From Mytilus galloprovincialis (taxonomy: Eukaryota > Mollusca > Bivalvia > Mytilida > Mytilidae): 64,000 bases of DNA. A program made the position numbers and the translations under genes. Numbering within the stretch: position 1 is the first letter of the stretch; every line of letters starts with the position of its first letter. Below are positions 1 through 11,300 of the stretch, piece after piece. The notes below the pieces were generated by a model. The model was not told the DNA's origin and did no database searches. It worked only from the letters and a program-made list of their open reading frames with translations. The stretch covers positions 26,900,847-26,964,846 of the forward strand of contig NC_134851.1 in the NCBI RefSeq assembly GCF_965363235.1. Direction: 5' to 3'.

Positions 1-29
1 ATATAATACCTGTTCAAATTATGATTAAG

Positions 30-330
30 AGTGGCGAAACATACAAAGAGACATTCAAACGCATAAGTCGAAAATAAACTGACAATGTCATCGCTAAAAA
101 GGAAAAGAAACAACAAGACCAAAAATGGTATATAAAACACTACAGGAAACAACTTATACACTGAGCAACACGAACCCAATAGAACAGCGGGTGTTCTCAA
201 ATGCTATGGAAGGGTAAGCAGATCTGTCTCTACATGTGGCTTCATTTGTGTTGCTCATTTTAGTACAAATCCTGCAATAAGACTTATTCGATAGGAAACA
301 TTCGGGGAAAGGATAGATTAATTCATCGAA
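30..330 (+). repeat. dispersed repeat family C, copy 1
   Basis: Contains the landmarks of a family seen again at 6150, 63285, inverted at 26225, and inside every unit of the 37-44 kb array: an 'aaaataaactgacaa' block, 'aacacgaaccc', then a 'gtaagcagat' block and 'acatgtggc'. No coding capacity is visible. Class unknown; a non-autonomous element is likely. Confidence 0.6.
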
Positions 331-2312
331 GGTCGACTTTTCCTGAGAGAGTCGAAACCTTAGTTTTTGAAAGTTTCAAAGTTTATCAATGGACGATTTT
401 AGAAAGATATATTATGCAACATCTCTGCACCCTAGTAGTGATTTTTGTTTAGCTGATGACGCCCACAGGGTCAGATAGTCTATAAGCAGAGGTAACCATA
501 AAATGCTGTAAAAAGGAAGAAAAAAAACACGTTTGAAAAAATAAAAATAACAAAAATACGTAACTCCGAGGAAAATTCAAACCGGAAATTTCCTAACCAA
601 ATGGCAAAAATCAAAAGCTAAAACATTTCAAACGAATTGATAACAACTGTCATGTTCCCGACTTGATAAAAGCATTCTCTTATGTAGAAAATGTTTGATT
701 AAATCTGGTTTAATAGCTAGGTCAACCACTCACTTGTATGACAGTCGCATATAATTTCATTATATTGACAACAATGTTTAAACAAAACAAACAAACATAC
801 TAAGTAAAAATGTCAAACATAGAGGTACATCCGTCAACATTAAGTTATAGGTATAATCTATATCAGTATGATAACAAGCAAACACATCAACATGAAAAAC
901 AAAAATGCAAACAGACAAAGCACATTAGCATAAACGAAAGAATACACATTTGTTGACCATCGCATAAAAAACACGAATAATACAATGACGGGATGTATAA
1001 AGGCAGAGCCACGTCAAATATATATTATCGAAATAAAACTTAACAGTTAAAGTTATGATTAACAAAGAAAAATGAAAGAATTCAATTACACGTTATTAAC
1101 TTAAGATGATTAACAACATCAGTACCTATAATCTATACGTTAAGATCATTGTGTATTATACATGAAGTTAATTCGGAATATTTATCAACAAAGTCTTGAT
1201 ACATGTTTCTTTCGGTGAACCTTTTCCGAAAAAGGACGAGACGTTCTTTGGCATATCCCTGGTTCATAACTTTCTGCTCAGACACTGTTGACGTTTTACA
1301 AAGTATGAGTAGCAGCTTAAAGCTTAGAGCTGTATAAAAAATTGTTAAGGCCAAATAAAGTACGAAGTTGAGGAGCATTAAAGACCAAAAATTCCAAAAA
1401 GTTTTGCCAAACACTAGTACAGCTAAGGTAATATATTTCTGAGGTAGAAAAGCCTTAGTATTTCATATATTCAAAGTTTTGTTAACAGTTGATTTATAAT
1501 TATGAACATATCAATGATATTTCAAGTCAACACAGAAGTGATGACTACAGTGTTGGTGATACCCTCGAGGAATTAAAACTCCACCAGCAGTGGCATCGAC
1601 CCAGTGGTTGTGAATAAACTCATCATAGATACCAGGATTGAAATTTTATATTTACACTAGACGCGCGTTTCGTCTACAAATGACTCATCAGTGACGCTCG
1701 AATAAAAAAATGTTAAACAGTTTGAGCTTTTAATTTTGCCATTTGATTAGGGACTTTCCGTTTTGAATTTTCCTCGGAGTTCAGTTTTTTTTGTGTTTTT
1801 ACTTTTTCCTATATTCGCTTTCTTTGAACTTTGTGAATATACGTCTTGACAATCATAACACATATTGGAATCTTATGAAATTAAAAACATTTTTGCTTTG
1901 CTAAATAAATTGTATGATAATATATTTAGAATGCGACTAAAAATGATATAAAATTTGACAGAAGTTTGCATTGTAATAGGTCCCTTAATAAAAACCAAAG
2001 CGTTGATAGCAATATTTTATCATCTTGCAAAGATTATGGCACTTAACCAAAATGAAACATTGGATTTAATGTCCCAAATCTGACCATAAGGCTATGTATC
2101 TATACGTTCCGTTCTGCAAACAAGACGCCAAATTTTGCAGTTTTTAGGGAGAGAAAAAGGTAACCTACAAAAAAAAAAAAAATTAGGAATACTGTAAAAT
2201 TGTTTATTGTTATATTATCCATACATAAACGTTATATCTAATAAATGCATCTTTGTATCTTTTGTTTCATTACTTATGCAATGAAATTGAACTATGATTT
2301 TTTATATTATAG
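331..2312. other. non-coding stretch with short repeat pieces
   Basis: No supported gene. Two short repeat pieces are visible. Family F ('ctccgaggaaaattcaaa') lies at about 505-680 and, inverted, at 1737-1815. Family G lies at about 1610-1720, inverted, with the 'acgcgcgtttcgtctac' motif that recurs near 3060, 52390 and 58230. The rest is AT-rich sequence without recognisable structure. Confidence 0.5.
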
Positions 2313-2680
2313 CTGGATTAACGGCATGTACTGCATCATATACATCTGGGAACAGAATGAAGTGTACACAAGTAGTATCAGCTCATGGTCTGCCCAATCC
2401 TCCTCCTTATAATAGCGTAGTTTTTAGTATTGCAAAAACTTGATTTTATCACGTTCTCGTTAATATACTATCGAAAGATATGAAAATATTTTATATTAAA
2501 TTAAATGGACGTAATTTGTCACGAACTTACTCTCACTGGGGCATTTCTAATGATGATGACGGGAAATTCACAGGCTCAACATCAGTTTTTATCAAAGCTG
2601 CAGTCAAAGATGGTATAACAATTGAAGGATCCGATGGAAATTTACAACAGGGAAGCTGTCTTACAGTGTTAAAACTTTAA
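2313..2680 (+). pseudogene. C1q-domain terminal exon with an in-frame stop
   Basis: After a good acceptor (tttttatattatag) a phase-1 exon opens with GLTACTASYTSG and ends GSCLTVLKL followed by TAA, the usual start and end of the globular C1q domain in bivalve C1q proteins. The middle carries YIKLNGRNLSRTYSHWG and TGSTSVFIKAAVKDGI. The whole 122-codon exon is in one frame and is broken only by a TGA at 2441-2443, near residue 43 of the exon. No upstream leader or coiled-coil exon was found on the + strand in the window. It is therefore either a decayed last exon or a solitary duplicated exon. It faces the intact C1q gene at 5-12.5 kb tail to tail. Confidence 0.72.
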
Positions 2681-4548
2681 TAATCGAAATATGAAAGAAA
2701 GATTTTGATGTAATTGTTGTTTTTGAAATGTCAAATGGAAACTGTTTATTGTTTTACATAAAACATTATTTGGAAAAGCATAAAATCACAGACATTTGTT
2801 TTTGTATAGAGTTGACAGAACATCACATATTAATAAGAGCACAATCTTTTTTGACAGCTGATCAATACTCTGATTTGTGTGTGAAACATACTCTTATAGA
2901 TATAGGAAGATGTGGTGTGAGTGTCAATGAGACAACTCTCCATCCAAATAACAATTTATATCTGTTTTAGCCGTATTTGGCACAACGTTTTGAATTTTAG
3001 GTCCTCAATGCTCTTCAACTTCATGCTTGTTTGACTTTTTAACTACGTTGATCTGGGCGTCACTGATGAGTCGTATGTAGACGAAACGCTCGACTCAAAT
3101 TATTTACAACATTGACATACACTAATAAATAATGAAAAAATGTTAAAAAATTTATAATCATTTTTGTGGCTTTCAATAACCTTTATAAATGCCACTGAAG
3201 TACATTATGCTACCGTTGACATTGATGAGATATCTGTATTTTAGAAAAAAAACAACGAATATGTTAATTTGTTGTAACCGTACTGTACTGTAAATTTACC
3301 GTTTAAAAAATGTTTCACTAGTCGAAAGGTAAATGTCTTTCTAAAACCTGGTATAAATTTGCTTCACACGTTTTATTGTCACAAATTATCTGGTTTTTTT
3401 TTTATGATCTTCAACGTATTTTGTTTGTTCTTCCAAGCGTTTGAATACGAAAGCAACTGAAAAGACTCAGGAAGACGTCATGCTCATCTGTCGTTTCAAA
3501 CCATTATACTGGTTTTTTTTGCAACCATATAACTTATACCAATGTTACTGCAATAATTGCGTATTTCGAAATAATGGTTGAAAAGCAATGTGGATTACTC
3601 CTCATTTTTTAAAGATTTTTTAGAATCCTTACGTTTTTTATGCTTATACGCGATTCTCTTTCACTACGGATATAATTTTTGCTCATTAAAAAACTTTAGC
3701 ATACTACAAAAGCAAGATAAGTCCTCTTATTTGCTGTTCAATGTGAAGTTCATTGTTACCATGAAGTTCTTATGATTTGCCAACATTTTATTTCTGTTGC
3801 TTATTATTTTTCTGATTTCTTTTACAAGATAAACATTTCATCTGAAGGACTTTGCAGTAGTGACATTCATTAGGAACTGAATGTGCTTACGTAACACTCA
3901 AAACCTGATATAGTACTGTATTTATTATTTTAAACAACTTGAACAATTAAGAGGACATCAATATTTATGGGTTTGAATGACAGAAACAGAAAGATAACTA
4001 TATTTATATATAACATTTGTTTTTCTACAAACTTTTGAAAAATAAGTACATCATATCAAATCAACGTGTAATATGTTCAATTGACAAGTAAACATGTATC
4101 GGGTATTTCAACGTCTTGCTATACAATGAAATCAATAACATGTTCCCTATTACTCATGTTTCTCATTTATAGATTACAATTGAAATCGATTATTATTGAT
4201 ATGGGCATTAATTGATCTGATTATCATTGAATGATAAAGATCCAGGTGTGACGGAAATGATGACGATACGTAAATTTCAGAGTCGACCGCCATTAAAGAC
4301 GTTTGATCCGAAATTGCTTTTCCCGATTTTAACCCCCAAATACCCCCACAAAAGATCGTGAAATGAACAAATAATCAACTACGCTGGTCCTTAGCCCTAT
4401 GTGGTATAAATAGTAGTCGTGGATTTTATGTGAAAAAAGAAAACGCGCCACCAAATTCAAACTCTATTCATTTAGTAATATATATACTTTGCAATTTACA
4501 TATGAAATCATCGTCTTCTCATTTCCATTTAAATATACAGAATTTCGA
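2681..4548. other. non-coding stretch with short repeat pieces
   Basis: No gene supported. About 2900-2960 carries the family A motif (gaagatgtgg, then atgagacaactctccatcc) and about 2995-3105 carries family G. The rest is AT-rich with no visible structure. Confidence 0.45.
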
Positions 4549-4880
4549 ATGCAAATTGGGAATGTATCAAAGAGACAACAACCCAACGTAAGGGATGGCC
4601 ATCATTTGGTCTTCAACACAGCGTGAAAATCCAGTATACAGAGGAATGTTCAGCTTTCCCTTATACATAAGTCTAACTTAGGCTAGAGGCGATTTTGAAC
4701 AAGAGCACACACGTGGCGGGGTTTAACAAGTTTTTATGAGATCTCAACCATTCCCATATACCTCTAGCTAATGTAGTTCAAACAAACACACATCACTAGC
4801 ACAGTAAAACACAATATAAACAACTCCGAGTCTGAGTTTAGAATAAGTACAAAAGAAACGTGACATGCTGCATACATCTT
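4549..4880 (+). repeat. dispersed repeat family D (Penelope-tail related)
   Basis: Contains 'gggaatgtatcaaagagacaacaaccc' in pieces, then 'cggggtttaacaag' and 'tcaaccattcccatatacctctag'. These landmarks also lie at 12815-13150, just 3' of the Penelope-like reverse transcriptase, and again at 33990-34340 next to the second copy, so this is probably a solitary tail of the same element. It ends close to the C1q gene's last exon. Confidence 0.5.
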
Positions 4881-5027
4881 TTATATAATAAAACTAAATC
4901 AGCAACGATGCCATCGAAATTATGTAAAACAAATTATAAATTTTCATCAAATGATTCTTCTGATTTACAAATGTCATTTTCTAAATCAGAAATAGTAATT
5001 GCGTACACAAGTATTCTTATGCTGGAG

Positions 5028-5362
5028 TTACAGCTGCACTATTGTTAGACAGCTTGAAAAATCTGTACTTGCTCCATGAATTGTAATAACATCATAAACA
5101 GATAGTTGCATAAAGGCTGATATTGGGGCTGAGAATCTGGCTGTGTGATCCGAGTCGCTATAATGAGACCACGACCTTGCTATTTCCTGACCATTCTTCC
5201 GAATGAAATACCCTCCCTGGTTACTTGACAGAAATCTAATAACATAATTATACCATTGAAAATTATTATAATGACTGGACACAAAAGACGGGTATATTGC
5301 AACTTGTTTTGTCTTAAAGCTAACATAAAAAATAATCATCGGCATTTGTGAAGAATATTCAT
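5028..5362 (-). CDS. C1q gene exon 6: globular C1q domain and stop
   Basis: 335 nt starting in phase 1 after ATGATAG, with a pyrimidine-rich run and a CTAAT-like branch site upstream. Intron 5 would be only about 108 nt. Diagnostic C1q parts are GGYFIRKNGQEIARSWSHYS, FSAPISAFMQLSVYDVITI and the terminal SSCLTIVQL. The first 30 residues (DEYSSQMPMIIFYVSF) match the family poorly, so the acceptor is the least certain boundary of this gene. Confidence 0.68.
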
Positions 5363-8300
5363 CTATCATGTGCATTAGGAAATACTACCAAGAGGAGTCA
5401 GGAAATACAATTATATCAGAATTTTTGTGACAATTACTATTGAAATTGTTCTGAGGAAACTGTAACTTACCTCTCTGTGAATGCTCATTCACTATCGCAT
5501 TGAGTTTGTTTGAAATTGATCCCTGAGATGTGGATAGAGAGTTTATTCTCCTGTCTAGATTTGCTATGTTCTTTTCCATCAATAAATCTGAAATAAAGAT
5601 ATTTTGATATTTTGTCATTCATAGATGATCAACATGCTTTTTTCTTCTTCTGTTTAGCGTATTTGTTACTCATTTCATTGAGTTTCCGTGTAAAACGTAT
5701 AAGCTTTTATATTAAAGTGTAAATGTGCATAAATTTCAAATTTCCCATGCCACTTTGTCGGGTTTTTTTATCCCTCCAAAGAGCAAGAAATGACAACTCT
5801 GCATGGTAGAATAGGTTTTCCTACACTACTTTATTGATACCCACATTACACAAATGTCCTTACAAAATCCTGACCAGTAGGGAGCAATTATGTGTTGATA
5901 TTAATTATTATTGATGTGCTCATGTGAATGAATAAACAGTTTTATGGTCTTCGATGCTCTTCAACTGCGTAATGTGTTTGGCCTTTTAACAATGTTTCAT
6001 AAGGGTATCACTGATGATTCAATTGAAGATTGTGAATATTACACAACTGCATGAGGAAAGAAACTGTGATTGTATCTATTGAAATCTTTATATTGTTTGC
6101 CTTTTAACTTTCAAATCGGATTAATACCGCCCGGTTGTACCACTGTCACTAAAAGAGGGACGAAAGATACCAAAGGGACAGTCAAACTCATAAATATAAA
6201 ACAAACTGACAACGCCATGGCTAAAAATGAAAAAGACAAACAGCAAAACAATAGTACACACGACACAACATAGAAAACTAAAGAATAAACAACACGAACC
6301 CCACCAAAAACTAGGGGTGATCTCAGGTGCTCCGGAAGGGTAAGCAGATCCTGCTCCACATGTGGCACCCGTCGTGTTGCTTATGTGATTACAAATCCGG
6401 TAAATAGTCTAATTCGGTAGGTCATATTCATGAAAGGGAAGGGGATTGTAGTTACGACGTAAGGAGCATATCCGATATCATTTCTGAAACGGTTATTCCA
6501 TAACGGTCAACCAACTCGATTTGATTCGTTATAGGCTTGATAGTGCCTTTTGTTTTCAAAGTTCTCTATATCGGTCTAGCATGTCTAAAACATATAAATA
6601 TGATGCCAAATACATGTAATGTTGTCGTCTCAATGAGTAACACATACTTACCCTTTTTTGTTAAAGTTTGAACAGTTGTGTTGATGAGCTTATCTGTCAC
6701 ATTCTGGGAAATACCAAGCCTACTCATCTTATCATTCAAACCTTTTATCTCCGAATCCGTTAATAAACCTGTAATCATAATAATGGTTCCTTTTGTAGAA
6801 TAATTTAAATTATCAATACATGTATCATAAAACTGCAATTGTTGTGCTATAAATCCTCAACCTCACGATGCCTGAAGTATGGTTATACTATAACTTAATA
6901 ACATGTTTTAAAAAACAGACAAAGGTTGTCAAGGGAACAAGAACTACTGACCCTTTCGAAGCACATGGGTTCATCTCGATTTTGTTCAATGGTCGTTTCG
7001 CTAAGCCTCTGTTTTTACTATTTCTTTTTATTGTCATTTGTCTGTTTGTAGTTTTAATGTATGTTCGTAGTTTTGTCTTTTATATTTACTTTGTATTTTC
7101 TATTGTTCCCATCTTAACCACTGCTATTTTCGCTTTAATCATGCTAGTGGTCTTTTTAACTTATATTTGACTAACTTTCACAGTTTCCGGTACCATATTT
7201 CTTTCGTCGACAATATAATAATAGATATTGTTGTAAAGTTTTTACTACGAGTGCTTACTGCTAAAAACAGTACTTTTCATTAACCTTTTACTTACTGGAA
7301 TATATGTCTCTTGATATTATAATGGAATGTCTTGGTAAACATAGTGCTAAACTGTCCAAAACGAAAGTCGAAATGATAACGTATATACATAAAGGTTAAC
7401 TCGATGAAATTGTTTTGATCGTATGACCATTGAAAATTTTACTGAGAAAAGTTACAACAGCGTTTCATATAAATGTGGATACTGACGTATACATCATGTG
7501 CACAGATAAAAAACCACAAAAAATCAATGGTTCATATTTGATTGCTATTATTCATCTCAAAATCACAATGAGACCTTCAACATGGTGCAAAAATTTTCTC
7601 ATATCATATTAGGTTTAAGCGGTCACTAGCACTAGTTGTTTGGTGAATTAAATTCGGAAGTAGTGTTTGCCTGTTAAATGCACTAAAAGATTGATAGTAG
7701 AAAACAAATGAAAAAGAGGCTACATAAGAGTATACATAAGAAAATGCCTTCTTGTTTTAATTTTCCTGGGAGTTTTTTTTATTATCTTGCTTTGTACAAT
7801 TTTGTGAGTATAATTAATGTACCAATACATGGTAGGGATCTTCTTCATGACTCTCAATAAAACTTACCCTTTGTAGTTAAACCAAGAACGGTTGTGTTGA
7901 CATCTATCATTTTATCATTCAAACGTTTTATCTTTTTATCTATTGTTGATCCTGTAATACGAAAAGAATAGTTCAGATTATAAGAATATGTAACATGTTT
8001 TATATGTCAATATACTGTTGACTCTCGTTATCTTTGTACTATAAAATATCTGTTATATCAATGTAAAACATACGTTCTAAATGATAAATGTCTATCGTAT
8101 TAGATACTCACTTTTTTATCCTGATACTAGTTTGTTTCTACTAATGTATTTTGGAACTGTTAGCCATCACTGATAATGGTTGCTACCGTGGCTACATGCA
8201 TGATGTAAAATCTCAAATTTAGGACCATCGTCATGCCTGATTTTTTTTTGTCAGTACGGATATATTATATGCATTAAAGTAATTGAAACTTCTCTTTTTC

Positions 8301-11300
8301 CAATCTTACAAGTGAAGAAAGTTTTTATGATAACGATTTATCTACATATATCCATAAAGGTTATGTGGTACTATTTTATAACATAGCAATCGAGAATGTT
8401 TTTCTTATTAATTGCCATGCCTTACGAAATCAAATCTTACCGTTATATATGTCGGTAAGTTGATGTTTGGCAAGACTTATATCCTTGTTATTCAACATAG
8501 TCAAGTTGTAAAGAGCACGAAAGTCCTCACTCCTTGGCTTGACTATAGTACGGTGACCAAGTAAGGAAAAGTCGCTTATTTAAGGAGTTTAATTGTCATT
8601 CGGACTATACGCCTATAAATCACAGTATTGGTAGTTCAAAGGTTAAACTTAACATTTTGACTTGTCGTCATAAAATCGTACGGTGCAATTTTCGTAAAAT
8701 GGGCTTTGAAGTACGTTAATTAACTTGAACGAAAAATCGACTAAGAAAAGTTTTGAGATCAACATTGTAAAATAACATCCGTGATATGATTTCTGTTATT
8801 ATTTACATTGTTCTTACACCTTATTCATATTATTTTAACGATTTCAAAGAAAGTTTAGCAAAATTAATTCGTTATTAAAGAGTTTTTGTAAAAGTTTAAG
8901 ACTACGAATACTTTGCATTTAATAGAGTACGTTCCAATTTAATTTCATGATTTTTTAACGCAAAATGTAAAATAATTAACATTTATATGTTATTTCATAC
9001 ATTTGTACCTTTATTAATCAATAATGTCAAATTCATTTGTCTCAGAAGCACTATTTCAGCAATTCAAGCCAGACAAAATTCATAACGCTCATATGACGGA
9101 GCTATTCGAAGCTCATATACAGCCTCTTATAGATACATATACGCTATTGAGATGTGATGTATTACTTATATTTACATACTGGGATATGTTCCCTGAAGCA
9201 GTAGACATTTAGCTGTCAAATGTTAGAGCAGAACGAGAGGGAAATTGGTCTCTTCCTTGAGATCGTCATATCAAATGTAAAATTATATTTTTGTAACCAA
9301 CCGTACTTCACGAAGGTGGATGCCATTTTACATACTCGATATGCTTCAATTTTCTGTGAACATTTGATCACCTTTTATAGATGGCTACTTTGCTTTTTAG
9401 ACAGATTCCTGGACATTTTAAAAGTACTATGACATGGCAACAGAAAAGACCATTATAAAAGCCTCAAGGGGATTAGGTGGCACTGTAGGCATAACAATTC
9501 GAAAGTCTGCGCTTGTTAGATGGGCCCTTACTAGACATTTTATAGAATCCATTAGTCGTGTTATACTGAAAAGGGATGGAAATGCTGAAAATTATGCAAA
9601 TTCACAGTAAGAAACAAAGCCAACAGCAATGAACAGAGATGAAGAACATGTTATTGCCATTTTGAACCATCTAAATGATCCATGACTGATCCCTTTGGTG
9701 TGGAATCCCACCCTCAATGTCTTATCAATATCTCTTTTCAAATGCATGCTTCAAGACATATTCGAGGTTCTTTGCACACAGTTGTCGAGGAAGGCTGGAA
9801 AATGCCTAAACATTTTATCATTAGTGCTCTTTCTTAAGATCACAAGGAGTTTTTATAGTCCAATATCAAAGTCAAACACAAACCTGAAAAATAAATCGGG
9901 GGAAATACTTTCAGGTCGCATAAATCCATAACTTGTAATTAGACGTGCACTAATTTCGGCAAAATGTAGAGATGATGTTATCATAGAACATGTGTTGTCG
10001 CACCCATTCCATTATCCCCTTTTCAAAATGACGGCACCATGAGAAAATCATGCAAGTCGGATTTTGTGAAGCAATTCGAATCTTAAGTCTCTTGTGCACT
10101 TTCCCTACCTTCCTTTATATCATCGCTCACAACTTACATAAGAGATGGTATGGCATTGGTTCAATTTATAAATGCTAAGAAAGGTAAAACATGCGGCGAC
10201 CTTGCAGCTTACTATTAAAAAAATATGTCCCAATGAATTTCTATGGCGCACATAGTAGCACATGTTTTTGACCGCTACGACACGAACAACTCTATAAAGT
10301 CTGCCGAAAGGGAACGCCGCACAGAGACTACAGCTTCCATCAAAGTGTATCAGATTATAGAGTGGAGAAGTATTCCTGACTGGAAAACCTTGACAAATCC
10401 GATAAGATTCCACCTGATGTGAGCTTTACATAGTCAGAACGTTTGAAACTTAGTTATTTATACCAACACTGTTCATGGCTGTCGTAACTTGTTCAGCACT
10501 CAAGAGAAGGCCTATACCCCATGCCTTAAACTTTGACACGGAGTTAAGGGAAATGTGAAAGAGTGGAAGAACAATCATACAGACCTCTTATACAATTGTA
10601 ATTGTTTTATGTGTTCGCTACTATAAAAATAGGACACATACAAGCGAGTTGTGGTTGTAGATGTGGAACATTAGCAGTGTAAATGATGGGCGGAGATTTT
10701 CACCCATTCAATAACTATGTGTCTGTAATTCCCCAACAATTTGTAAACTATTGCCTGGTGCACATGTACTTACCGGATGCGACGCAACTTCGTCTCTGTT
10801 TGGAGTAGGTATACAAACTGTCTACAAGACTTCGAAGGACACGCATGACTATTTCAGTTGTGTTTAGAGCTTCGGTAATATTGACAATGATGAAGCTCTT
10901 GTTTTGGCATGAAAGATAATTTCAAAGGTTTATGATCAGAACTATCTCTTTAAAACCACTCCATCATAATAATTATTCAAATTTACCATAAATAAAGGCA
11001 ACAGTAGTATACCGCTGTTCAAAACATAAGTAAGATGTAAGTTTATAGTCAGGTTACCTTCCTGCGAGACGGCACTGAAACAGTATGTTTTACGTACTTC
11101 GTTTTAAACTAAAAATTTGAAACGCATTACACATTGCTAAACCCCTATCAGGTCACCTTTAGAATACGGTTGGCGAGAGTAAAATGATTCATTACACCCC
11201 GTGTATTTTAAAAGGCATATTTCAGCAGAATTCTTGCAGGATCTTATGTCTTCATTGAAGGAAAATCTGCATGTGAAAGAGTCATGTGTTTGTTCACTAC

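Noticed and set aside
6868-7170. 100-codon + strand open frame with a long hydrophobic stretch
   Set aside because: It lies in an intron of the opposite-strand C1q gene, is T-rich (which gives hydrophobic residues by itself), and has no recognisable family.
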